A stretch of 9,957 nucleotides of DNA. It comes from an uncultured cyanobacterium. Lineage in GTDB: Bacteria; Cyanobacteriota; Cyanobacteriia; PCC-6307; Cyanobiaceae. Of the stretch, positions 1 through 6,665 are shown piece after piece. The notes beneath the pieces were generated by a model, which saw nothing but the letters and a program-made list of their open reading frames with translations, searched no databases and was not told where the DNA came from. Both the position numbers and the translations under genes were made by a program. Every line of letters begins with the position of its first letter. Within the stretch, counting starts at the first letter, position 1. The DNA lies in the NCBI GenBank assembly GCA_903934745.1, contig CAIZOZ010000135.1:1-9957 (forward strand). Reading direction: 5' to 3'.

Positions 1-280
1 CCATCCGGCCGCCACCAGGGCTTGGAAAGCCTGGGTTTTTGTTGGGATGGCGGAGGGCTTGGCTGCCGGACCCCGCTGCACTGCCAGCGGCTCTGGCCGA
101 ATCACAGGCCTGAAGCCTTGGGACCAGCTCATGAGGACTGCAGGCTGCATCGCTAGCGTCGCACGCCAAATGGCTGTCTCTGCAGGGCCGCAAAGCTGCT
201 GAGCACTGGTTTGAGTGGCGGCTCCCGCTTGTCCTGGCGCGAGCGCTCGAGGCCATCGGTGTACCGGCAACGACCTGCTC
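1..280. other. left-edge stretch without a supported gene
   Basis: This stretch lies beyond the terminator that closes the rpsN transcript. Several frames are open on both strands, as is common in GC-rich DNA. The least unlikely gene is a minus-strand frame starting with ATG at 148-150, which stays open for 50 codons to the left edge and begins MQPAVLMSWSQGF. It has no visible Shine-Dalgarno sequence and I recognise no family. In picocyanobacteria I would expect pnp near rpsN, but this frame does not look like the polynucleotide phosphorylase N-terminus. I see no tRNA, repeat array or clear promoter here. Confidence 0.3.
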
Positions 281-310
281 AACAAAAAGAGCATCCTTGC
301 GGATGCCCTC
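281..310 (-). terminator. intrinsic terminator after rpsN
   Basis: On the minus strand the stem GCATCC, tetraloop GCAA and stem GGATGC are followed at once by TCTTTTTGTT, a good uridine tract. The stem can be extended outward by G-U, G-C, A-U and G-U pairs to about ten base pairs. It begins 36 bases after the rpsN stop codon and is oriented to end transcripts arriving from rpsN, so it probably closes an rseP-nth-rpsN transcription unit. Confidence 0.82.
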
Positions 311-334
311 GCCAGCCAGCTCGCCGGCTCCAAC

Positions 335-363
335 GCTGGACTTGAATTACCAGCTGGACTTGA
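335..363. repeat. 11-base direct repeat at the rpsN stop
   Basis: GCTGGACTTGA occurs at 335-345 and again at 353-363, a period of 18 bases. The right copy encodes part of the last residues of rpsN (V-K-S-S-W) and the left copy lies just past the stop. It looks like a small tandem duplication at the 3' end of the gene and leaves the protein C-terminus intact. Confidence 0.6.
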
Positions 364-649
364 CCACGCCGGGGAGTTCGCCTTTGTGGGCGCGTTCGCG
401 CAGCTGGTTGCGGCAGAGGCCGAAATCGCGGTAGTAGCCGCGGGGTTTGCCCGTGGCCCAGCAGCGGTTGCGCACCCGCACCGGGGCGCTGTTGCGGGGC
501 AGACCCTGAATCTTGCGGTGGATTTCCAACCGTTCCATGGGATCGGCGGCGGCTTCAAACGCGGCCTTGAGGGCCGAGCGCTTGGCGGCAAAGCGTTCCA
601 CCATTTTTTTGCGCTTCACGTCGCGCGCAATCATCGACTTCTTCGCCAT
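347..649 (-). CDS. rpsN: 30S ribosomal protein S14
   Basis: Ribosomal protein S14 (uS14) of the small-subunit head, near the A site, where it helps late 30S assembly. The 100-residue length matches the long, zinc-free bacterial form. The start MAKKSMIARDVKR is basic and binds rRNA. The family signature fills the C-terminus: NRCWATGKPRGYYRDFGLCR at residues 61-80, then LRE, and the typical ending PGVVKSSW. Only two cysteines (63 and 79) are present, so there is no four-cysteine zinc knuckle. The ATG at 647-649 gives the canonical N-terminus, although no clear Shine-Dalgarno precedes it. It lies 35 bases after the nth stop on the same strand and ends shortly before a strong intrinsic terminator, so it is probably the last gene of its transcript. 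The identification is very secure. Confidence 0.97.
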   Translation of the reverse strand: MAKKSMIARDVKRKKMVERFAAKRSALKAAFEAAADPMERLEIHRKIQGLPRNSAPVRVRNRCWATGKPRGYYRDFGLCRNQLRERAHKGELPGVVKSSW

Positions 650-684
650 GCGGCTTGGTGGGTCAGCGTTGTTAGTTCCGGACT

Positions 685-1332
685 CTACCGTCCAGGGTGA
701 CTGGGGCAGAGCGCGGCGATCGGGCAGTCCAGGCAGCGCGGTTTGCGGGCGGTGCAGACAGCCCGGCCATGGAAGATCAGCCGGATCGAGAGGTTCTGCC
801 AGTCGGCCTGGGGCACCAGCCGCATCAGATCCGGCTCGATCGTGCGCGGGTCGCTGCGGCGACTGAGCCCCAGGCGTTGGCTGAGCCGGCTCACATGGGT
901 GTCCACCGTGACACCGGCGTTGATGCCGTAGCACCAGGCCAGCACGACGCTCGCGGTCTTGCGGGCCACGCCCGGCAGCAGCAGCAGTTCCTCCATCGTG
1001 CGCGGTACGGCGCCGCCGTGGTGCTCCACCAGCAGGCGGCAGGCGGCCACGATGTGCTTGGCCTTGTTGCGATAAAAACCGGTGGATTTCACGTAGGGCT
1101 CCACGGCGTCGGAGTCGACGGCTGCCGCCGCGGCCGCATCGGGAAAGCGTTCGAACAGCGCCGGGGTCACCAGGTTGACCCGCACATCGGTGCATTGGGC
1201 CGAAAGCATGGTGGCCACCAGCAGCTCGTAGGGATTACGCCAGTCCAGCGAGCAGGTGGCGTCGGGGTAGAGCTCCCCCAGGCGCTCGAGAATCAGTGGC
1301 GCCCGTTGGCGGGCACTGGCAAAGCGGGGCAT
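685..1332 (-). CDS. nth: endonuclease III (DNA glycosylase/AP lyase)
   Basis: Base-excision-repair enzyme that removes oxidised pyrimidines and nicks the resulting abasic site by beta-elimination. At 215 residues it has the usual length of the family. The helix-hairpin-helix is LPGVARKTASVV (residues 119-130), with the Schiff-base lysine at 125. The catalytic aspartate is D144 in VDTHVSRL. Four cysteines at 193, 200, 203 and 209 have the C-x6-C-x2-C-x5-C spacing of the [4Fe-4S] cluster. LSAQCTD near residue 43 is another family hallmark. All key residues are present, so the enzyme should be active. It sits 39 bases after rseP and 35 bases before rpsN on the same strand, consistent with one transcript. 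No strong Shine-Dalgarno is visible before the ATG, but the start gives a normal N-terminus. MutY is unlikely: the C-terminal MutT-like domain is missing. Confidence 0.96.
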   Translation of the reverse strand: MPRFASARQRAPLILERLGELYPDATCSLDWRNPYELLVATMLSAQCTDVRVNLVTPALFERFPDAAAAAAVDSDAVEPYVKSTGFYRNKAKHIVAACRLLVEHHGGAVPRTMEELLLLPGVARKTASVVLAWCYGINAGVTVDTHVSRLSQRLGLSRRSDPRTIEPDLMRLVPQADWQNLSIRLIFHGRAVCTARKPRCLDCPIAALCPSHPGR

Positions 1333-1371
1333 GGGTGATGTTTGAGAGCAGCTTCCGGGTTCGGCTTTGTT

Positions 1372-2487
1372 TCAGCGGCCCAGTAATTGCTGCACCACCG
1401 GCAATTGGCTGGTGTCCTTGACGATCAGCAGCAGGCTGAGCCCAACCAGGAATACGAATCCAGACTGGAAGAAGGCCATCTGGAAGCGCTCTGGCAGCGG
1501 CCGTCCCCGTAGTCCTTCCAGCAGCAGCAAGGCCATTTGGCCACCGTCCAGCAAGGGCAGTGGCAGGGCATTGAGCACCGCCAGGTTGATCGAGATCAGG
1601 GCGGTGAACAGAAACAGGCTGCCGCCTCCCTGCTTGGCCAGCGAGGCCCCCATCTCAACGATCTTGACCGGGCCCGACACCTGGCCAGCGGTTTCGCCGA
1701 AGTGGGTGATCAGGGTGACGAAACCCTCCACCGTGCGTCGCGTCAGGGCAACGAAATCACGATTGGCACGCCGGATCGGTTCCAGCGGGCCACGGGCGGG
1801 CCGAAGGGCTTCGATCCCGTTGGGCTGGAGCTGGGCGCCGATGCGGCCGATCCCTCCCACCGAATTGGGGCTGAGCGCGAGGTTGAGGGGTTGGCCGCCG
1901 CGCTCGATGTCCAGCCGCAGGCTCTGGCCCGGGGCCTGGCGGATGCGATCCACCAGTTCCGCCACGGCCTGCTGGCCACCGGCGAGCTTGTGGCCTTCCA
2001 GGGCCAGGATGCGATCCCCTGGTTCCAGGCCCGCCGCCTCGGCCGGCTGGCCGCTCTGCACCACCGCCACCAGCACGCCCGGGGTGGCGCTGAAACCCGA
2101 GGGAATGCCCACCACAAATCCTTGGGCCACCAACACCGTCCAGGCCAGCAGCAGGTTGGCCAGTACGCCGGCGGCAATCACCAAGGCGCGCTGGGGCAGG
2201 GGGCGGTTGCGCAGCAGATCGGGATCGGAGGCGGGGATGGGGCTGTCGTCGTCGTCATCGGGAAAGGAGACGAAGCCGCCGAGCGGGATCGCCCGCAGGG
2301 CGTAGAGCACGCCGCCGCGGCGCCACTGCAGCAGAGCTGGGCCGAAGCCGATCGAGAAGCCGCTGACCCGGATGCCCTGCCAGCGGGCGGCCAGAAAATG
2401 ACCGCTCTCGTGCACCACGATCAGCCCCGCCAGAATCGCCAGTGCGGTGAGAACTCCCATGTCAGCCAAGCTCCGCAAGGACTCCAT
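1372..2487 (-). CDS. rseP: RseP-like site-2 intramembrane metalloprotease
   Basis: Membrane zinc protease of the S2P/RseP (M50) family, which cuts transmembrane segments of anti-sigma factors and similar substrates. Residue positions are for the 371-residue form. The zinc motif HESGH is at 26-30 in the first membrane helix, with E27 as the catalytic glutamate. A second hydrophobic segment covers about 102-124 (ALVIAAGVLANLLLAW). A single PDZ domain spans roughly 125-205 and contains GLEPGDRIL. The third zinc ligand is D314 in NALPLPLLDGGQ, in a further helix, and a last helix lies near 340-356. An acidic patch DDDDD at 77-81 follows the second conserved motif. The ATG at 2485-2487 has AAGG six bases upstream. 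An in-frame ATG at 2458-2460 (M10, MGVLTALAIL) has GGAG ten bases upstream and resembles the usual family N-terminus, so the protein may be 362 residues. The cyanobacterial substrate is unknown to me. Confidence 0.95.
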   Translation of the reverse strand: MESLRSLADMGVLTALAILAGLIVVHESGHFLAARWQGIRVSGFSIGFGPALLQWRRGGVLYALRAIPLGGFVSFPDDDDDSPIPASDPDLLRNRPLPQRALVIAAGVLANLLLAWTVLVAQGFVVGIPSGFSATPGVLVAVVQSGQPAEAAGLEPGDRILALEGHKLAGGQQAVAELVDRIRQAPGQSLRLDIERGGQPLNLALSPNSVGGIGRIGAQLQPNGIEALRPARGPLEPIRRANRDFVALTRRTVEGFVTLITHFGETAGQVSGPVKIVEMGASLAKQGGGSLFLFTALISINLAVLNALPLPLLDGGQMALLLLEGLRGRPLPERFQMAFFQSGFVFLVGLSLLLIVKDTSQLPVVQQLLGR

Positions 2488-2702
2488 TGTGGGCCTTATG
2501 GGCCAACGACCGGGTTCGGTCGCGTCCGATCAGGGTTTCTGGCGTTGCTGGCAGCAGGGTTTGGCAGAAGAAGTCTGAGAATTGAGCACAGCTGCGGGCG
2601 CCAGCAGCCCTGGGGGCTCCAATGCTGAACATCAGCCGACGGAGCGACGACACCTCGCTTGGCTGGTTGGGCGTCTGGCTTGGCCCAAACGGGCGGCGAA
2701 AC

Positions 2703-3806
2703 TCAGATGCCGATCTGGGCATCCGGGAAGATCAGATAGTTGACATTCTGAAGACTGATTTTTTCATTCGCTCCCGACGTCAAATACACGTAGCAGCTGG
2801 CCCGGGTGCATGTTCCTGAGCCTGAGCCGGCTGATTGCTTGAAGCTGTAGGTACTTTTGAGGTTGGGAAGGTAAACAATGTCCTCAAATAATGGGGAGCC
2901 AATGATCGAGATTGTGCCCGAATTGGGTGCGACATAGAAGTGCTGACGTTTGTCGATCTCTGTTGCGGGTGCTCCCTCATAGATGATCTGATGTGTGGTG
3001 AGTGTTTGATAGCAAATAGCGTTCAAGATATTCGTGCAGCCGCTGGTGGCGGTGGCATCGTCACAGGCGCTGGGTGCCGTTGTCAGATAGGTGCTGCCAT
3101 TGGCCACCTGATCGCCAAAGGCATAAAGTGGATTGATGGCGGAGCGGGCGCCGAAGATGTAGGGATTGATCTGACCGTTGCTCGACTGCATGTTGAACTG
3201 GATTCTGATGCCGCGCGAGAGGGAATTGGAGAGGTTGGCCAGATCCCCGCTGTTGATCACCGTGTCCCAGGGGCTGGTCAATGCCAATCTGTCCAACACG
3301 ACGACCGGCTGGTAAGGCGTGGTTGGCACGGTGAGGTCGAGATTGCCGTTGGCGAGGTAGGGAGGGCCACAGCGAAAGAGGGTCATCGGTCCCACCCAGC
3401 CAGCCGGTGGATTCGAGGCCGCAAATCCATACACGATGGTCCACAGTTTGCGTGGACCAACAATCACCAGGGGGTCTTTCAGGCCGCAAGTCGTGGGATC
3501 CGTTGCCGGCACGGAGAGATCACTGGCTAGGGAGATTTCTTTTTGCATCATCGCGGCCACCCTGATGGTGGCATCTTTCATGTTGGAATACTCCTCAAAG
3601 GATCGCGATAACTTGAGTTCAGAAACCATGATATGCGCCATGGCTTGAATGATAATCAGGCTGAGGATTGTCGCCACCAATAGTTCAACCAGCGCGAAGC
3701 CCTCGCTCTGGTGGCGCGAAGCCGTCTTCACTGAACTCAGGAGTTTGCGCAACACCAGCGATGACCAGGCTGGCTGATGGCGATAGTATTGACGAGTGAA
3801 TTTCAT
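2703..3806 (-). CDS. PilW-like minor prepilin
   Basis: Type IV pilin-like protein of 367 residues, last gene of the pilin cluster. A class III (prepilin) signal is clear: a basic leader of 36 residues ends at G36, followed by FALVELLVATILSLIIIQAM, with the conserved glutamate at mature position 5 (E41). After the membrane helix come an alpha-helical stretch (about 60-95) and a large beta-rich domain with seven cysteines, a size and plan like PilW-type minor pilins. The leader is unusually long, but the start is well supported because ATG 3804-3806 forms an ATGA overlap with the stop of the preceding gene. No separate Shine-Dalgarno is visible, which fits translational coupling. It should be processed by the prepilin peptidase (PilD), encoded elsewhere, and act in a pilus or pseudopilus tip complex. 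PilW is a class assignment, not a demonstrated orthology; an Hps pseudopilin is the alternative. Confidence 0.83.
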   Translation of the reverse strand: MKFTRQYYRHQPAWSSLVLRKLLSSVKTASRHQSEGFALVELLVATILSLIIIQAMAHIMVSELKLSRSFEEYSNMKDATIRVAAMMQKEISLASDLSVPATDPTTCGLKDPLVIVGPRKLWTIVYGFAASNPPAGWVGPMTLFRCGPPYLANGNLDLTVPTTPYQPVVVLDRLALTSPWDTVINSGDLANLSNSLSRGIRIQFNMQSSNGQINPYIFGARSAINPLYAFGDQVANGSTYLTTAPSACDDATATSGCTNILNAICYQTLTTHQIIYEGAPATEIDKRQHFYVAPNSGTISIIGSPLFEDIVYLPNLKSTYSFKQSAGSGSGTCTRASCYVYLTSGANEKISLQNVNYLIFPDAQIGI

Positions 3807-4369
3807 TTTGCGGTATAATCACAGTCTTTGCTCTCGGGTTTGCTCAGTCCTAGGCGGATAATCGAGGCCGGTATGGTCAGATTAACGCAGATCACCGAGG
3901 ATGATTGCGGATCGGAGAGACGGATTGTTTGATCAATTAGCTTGGTATCCGTATTTGTACTCATGCCATCGGCGCGAAAGGTAAGCACGGTTGTTTGATC
4001 GATGTTCAGGCTGCTGGAGCCGGAGCGATCCCTGAGGTTGATCGCATTCGGCAGCAATGTTGAGCTGATGCAGTTTGCAGGCGAAAGGGATGTGGTTACA
4101 TTTGTGGTTGCTTTGTCTACGGTTTGGAGAATATTGCAATTTGAGTCAACGGTAATATTCTTTGCAGCGGCATCTCTGGCTCCAGCGATGGCGCCAGAAA
4201 GCTCTGCTGCGGCAAGCCTGGTCTTGCTGTAGTTGACAAAAGATGATTGACTGCTAAAAAAAATACTTGCGAGCAGGCTGACGATGACAGTCACCATTAA
4301 TAGCTCGATAAGCGTATAGCCTTTTTGCTCTAGCCTGCTGGTCAATGGTCGTCGTAGTGAGTTGCTCAT
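3803..4369 (-). CDS. GspH/FimT-like minor prepilin
   Basis: Pseudopilin-type protein of 188 residues. A leader ending at G17 precedes YTLIELLMVTVIVSLLASIFF, a textbook type IV prepilin motif with glutamate at mature position 5. The following helix (AAELSGAIAGARDAAAKN) resembles the helix of GspH/FimT proteins, and a beta-rich domain with four cysteines follows. I chose ATG 4367-4369 because it forms an ATGA overlap with the stop of the upstream prepilin gene. An in-frame ATG five codons earlier (4384) would give 193 residues and an overlap of 19 bases; neither has a Shine-Dalgarno. Its own stop overlaps the next start, again as ATGA. Family knowledge suggests a minor pilin that helps initiate or cap the fibre. 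Membership of the pilin superfamily is secure, while the precise subfamily is less so. Confidence 0.85.
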   Translation of the reverse strand: MSNSLRRPLTSRLEQKGYTLIELLMVTVIVSLLASIFFSSQSSFVNYSKTRLAAAELSGAIAGARDAAAKNITVDSNCNILQTVDKATTNVTTSLSPANCISSTLLPNAINLRDRSGSSSLNIDQTTVLTFRADGMSTNTDTKLIDQTIRLSDPQSSSVICVNLTIPASIIRLGLSKPESKDCDYTAK

Positions 4370-5022
4370 GTCGGCGTGCACCATGCCACGGATTCGAGCA
4401 GGACAGAAGCCTCGCGCACAAAGTTGATCGGCCGGTCGTTTGTTGAGTCAACCTTGTAGATGACATAGACTCGATTTGGATTGCCCGTGTCGACCGTTCG
4501 AGTTAATGTGTAGCCAGGGCTGATATTGCTGATTGGGATTTGGCTATTGGCAGTGGCCGAGAAGTTGTAGGGAAGCTTGGGCGCAACGTCGTTCACTGTA
4601 TTGGCTACGCTGACAGCATCGTTGATGAACTGCTGTGAGAGATCTGTTGTCGTGAGATCACTATTGGCGCATTCATACTCAAGGACGGGTGACGTCTGAA
4701 ATGCTGCAATTGATTTGGTGTGGGAATTGTCAAGCGGATAGGGCCCACTTTTCATTTTCCAAAACTTGGCATAGCGTTTGATCCAGCTCAGATCCAGTGA
4801 GGTGGCTGCTTCAATTAAATTCCGATCAGCTGATTGGCGTCCGATAATCAGCGATTCGTTGAATAGTGGATATAGGACAGTGGCTGATATCAGCGCAATC
4901 ACGGCAGCCATCAGAACTTCTGGTAGCGTAAAGCCAGGCTGACCAGATCTCTGCCCATTAGCTTTCCTGGCTGGTTGATTCGGCAAAGATTGGGATGGTC
5001 TCGTGAGGGCTGATTTGTTCAT
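4366..5022 (-). CDS. prepilin-like protein with FTLPE motif
   Basis: Pilin-like protein of 218 residues. A 30-residue leader rich in Lys, Arg, Gln and Pro ends in QPG, then FTLPEVLMAAVIALISATVL forms the membrane helix. The cleavage glycine (G30) and glutamate at mature position 5 (E35) are both present. Position 4 is proline, a variant of the usual isoleucine or valine. The rest is a small beta-rich domain with two cysteines, at YEC near 116 and AWC near the C-terminus. The ATG at 5020-5022 starts two bases after the stop of the 546-residue PilX-like gene, so translation is probably coupled. Its position behind an HpsA-like gene makes an HpsB-like role in exopolysaccharide secretion or motility one option, and a competence or adhesion minor pilin the other. 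The sequence alone does not decide. Confidence 0.82.
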   Translation of the reverse strand: MNKSALTRPSQSLPNQPARKANGQRSGQPGFTLPEVLMAAVIALISATVLYPLFNESLIIGRQSADRNLIEAATSLDLSWIKRYAKFWKMKSGPYPLDNSHTKSIAAFQTSPVLEYECANSDLTTTDLSQQFINDAVSVANTVNDVAPKLPYNFSATANSQIPISNISPGYTLTRTVDTGNPNRVYVIYKVDSTNDRPINFVREASVLLESVAWCTPT

Positions 5023-5024
5023 GA

Positions 5025-6665
5025 TTAATAGGTGACCCCGTAGGCCCGATAATTGGTGATATTGCTGGGTACACCTGTGGGGCTGAAAGAAGGATCGGGA
5101 TCAGTAGAATTGAAGCTATTGGGGAAGATTGTTGCAAGACCGGCCACAGCATCGCTTGGCCCAATGATATTCAGGTTAGCGGAGTTCTTGGAGTCAAAAG
5201 CGCAGACCCAGCGCACGCCATAGGGACCGCTGTTGCCACCACCACCACCCGGACTTGGGTAGATCATTGTGCCCGCTGGCATCCAGATGAACAGGCCATC
5301 GAGTTGCAATACGCCGATTTTGATGGTCTGCTTAGAGCAGTTTGAACCATCACCGTCTTTGCCAAAGATCCGTAGTTTGGCCCAATTCAATGGAATGAGA
5401 TTGCTGAAGTCACCCGTTTGAACATCGATCGCAGTTCCCTCGCCTCTCACAAACACATTGATTGGAAGCCCAGCTGTGTTAACTTTAATGTTGGGGTTGC
5501 TGATCGTCTTCACAGCACAGTTGATCGATGTGGAGGCAGAGGTGGTCTGGCTGTTGCGGGTGCTGCCCGAATTGTCAGGTTGGGAACTCACGTTGTAGTA
5601 GCATCCCTTTTCTAGTTGATTTTTGATGAATGTTGCGGATGCAGCTGTGCTTCTTGTTGGGCAGCCAGTGGCACCGTAATAGGGGAAGTTGCATAGAGTC
5701 GTATTGTAGGTGATATTGTCTTTGTCGCTTGCATATTGTTCTTCTAATCTCTTGTCCTGAAAGTCGGAAGGGGCATCGGGGAATGGCGGCAGGTTGAGGC
5801 CATAGGCATTCAGGGGTCCGATGTTGGATGTGGGCGGCACGCATTTTGGATTGCCGGAGCACACCACATAGGTGGTTTGTAGGCCAGGCGATGGATTTTT
5901 GCATTTGCGATCACCGGCTGTGATGCAGGCTTCTGGAATCGAAGACATCCCAAATTTTTTCTGGTCCATTTTCGTGACGTCATTGTTGCTGCTTGGTCCG
6001 GTACCTGTAATCATCAATGGGGCGTCAAAGGGTTGGCTGGATTCGCTGAATGGTCCACGCACAAAGACAACTTTTTTCAAGCGAAATGTAGCTTGTTGTT
6101 TGCCGCCCCTGCTGACAGTCCCCACGATGGTGAAGGTGGCTGATCCGCCGAACAGGTTGCCAAACTTTGTGCATGTGCTTGGTGTGCTGGCGCTTGAGGG
6201 AGGATCGTAGGCCTCTAGCTTGTACGTTACGGTAGCCTTATAGTCGGGGGTTTGGTAGAAGGAGCTGCTGCTTGGATAACCTGCAGGTGCTGCTGCCAGG
6301 GTCGTGGTTGGATGGTAAATATTGCAGCTGGTTAGGTCTGTGGTTGTCACGCCGCCGCTGCCCCAGTTCGCGAGCTTGGTGACGAGGAGATAGCTTCTCT
6401 CGTCAGTGTTTAAGGCCGCAAGGATCTCGTTGAAGCCTGTTTCGGCGGCTTCCTTGGCTGCCTGAAGGTCGGAGGCATCGGATGAGGCCTTCAACGAATT
6501 GATGCCCTTGCTCATCAAGGTAGCGCCCCCAATCATTGCAACTAGAATCACCACTAATGTCGTGAGCAGGATGGAGCCTGCATCACGCTTGTTGGATTGA
6601 AGGGGGCTTAAGCGATTGGCTGCTTGAAGGACGAATCTCAGCCTGAACTGGGTTTGGCTCCTCAT
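5025..6665 (-). CDS. large PilX/HpsA-like cell-surface protein
   Basis: First gene of the pilin cluster, 546 residues. A basic N-terminus (about 1-28, ending NKRDAG) precedes one hydrophobic helix, SILLTTLVVILVAMIGGATL (31-50). An amphipathic helix follows (KASSDASDLQAAKEAAETGFNEIL, in two parts from 59 to 82), the pattern of PilX N-terminal domains. No glutamate occupies mature position 5, as in several PilX/GspK-type proteins. The long C-terminal part is rich in Ser, Thr, Gly, Pro and Asn and has twelve cysteines (114, 165, 247, 255, 269, 275, 325, 335, 355, 383, 443, 488), which suggests an exported, disulfide-bonded domain. A glycine run lies at 473-477. The frame is open upstream to 6989, but ATG 6663-6665 is chosen because AGGAGG lies eight bases before it. 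Its size and place resemble HpsA or Slr2018 in reduced form. A tip adhesin is plausible but unproven. Confidence 0.8.
   Translation of the reverse strand: MRSQTQFRLRFVLQAANRLSPLQSNKRDAGSILLTTLVVILVAMIGGATLMSKGINSLKASSDASDLQAAKEAAETGFNEILAALNTDERSYLLVTKLANWGSGGVTTTDLTSCNIYHPTTTLAAAPAGYPSSSSFYQTPDYKATVTYKLEAYDPPSSASTPSTCTKFGNLFGGSATFTIVGTVSRGGKQQATFRLKKVVFVRGPFSESSQPFDAPLMITGTGPSSNNDVTKMDQKKFGMSSIPEACITAGDRKCKNPSPGLQTTYVVCSGNPKCVPPTSNIGPLNAYGLNLPPFPDAPSDFQDKRLEEQYASDKDNITYNTTLCNFPYYGATGCPTRSTAASATFIKNQLEKGCYYNVSSQPDNSGSTRNSQTTSASTSINCAVKTISNPNIKVNTAGLPINVFVRGEGTAIDVQTGDFSNLIPLNWAKLRIFGKDGDGSNCSKQTIKIGVLQLDGLFIWMPAGTMIYPSPGGGGGNSGPYGVRWVCAFDSKNSANLNIIGPSDAVAGLATIFPNSFNSTDPDPSFSPTGVPSNITNYRAYGVTY

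Noticed and set aside
215..700. Plus-strand frame of 161 codons across rpsN
   Set aside because: It is antisense to the secure rpsN gene and its terminator, and its alanine- and glycine-rich product is typical of a shadow frame.
2667..2688. Inverted repeat TTGGGC / GCCCAA after the pilin cluster
   Set aside because: Only six base pairs with a ten-base loop and no uridine tract, so I do not call it a terminator.
2462..2722. Minus-strand frame of 86 codons between the pilin cluster and rseP
   Set aside because: It overlaps both neighbours, lacks a ribosome site and shows no protein-family features; most likely chance in GC-rich DNA.
5236..5250. Short GGT repeat in the PilX-like gene as a phase-variation tract
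   Set aside because: Only about four units, and changes by triplets would not shift the frame. It simply encodes a glycine run.
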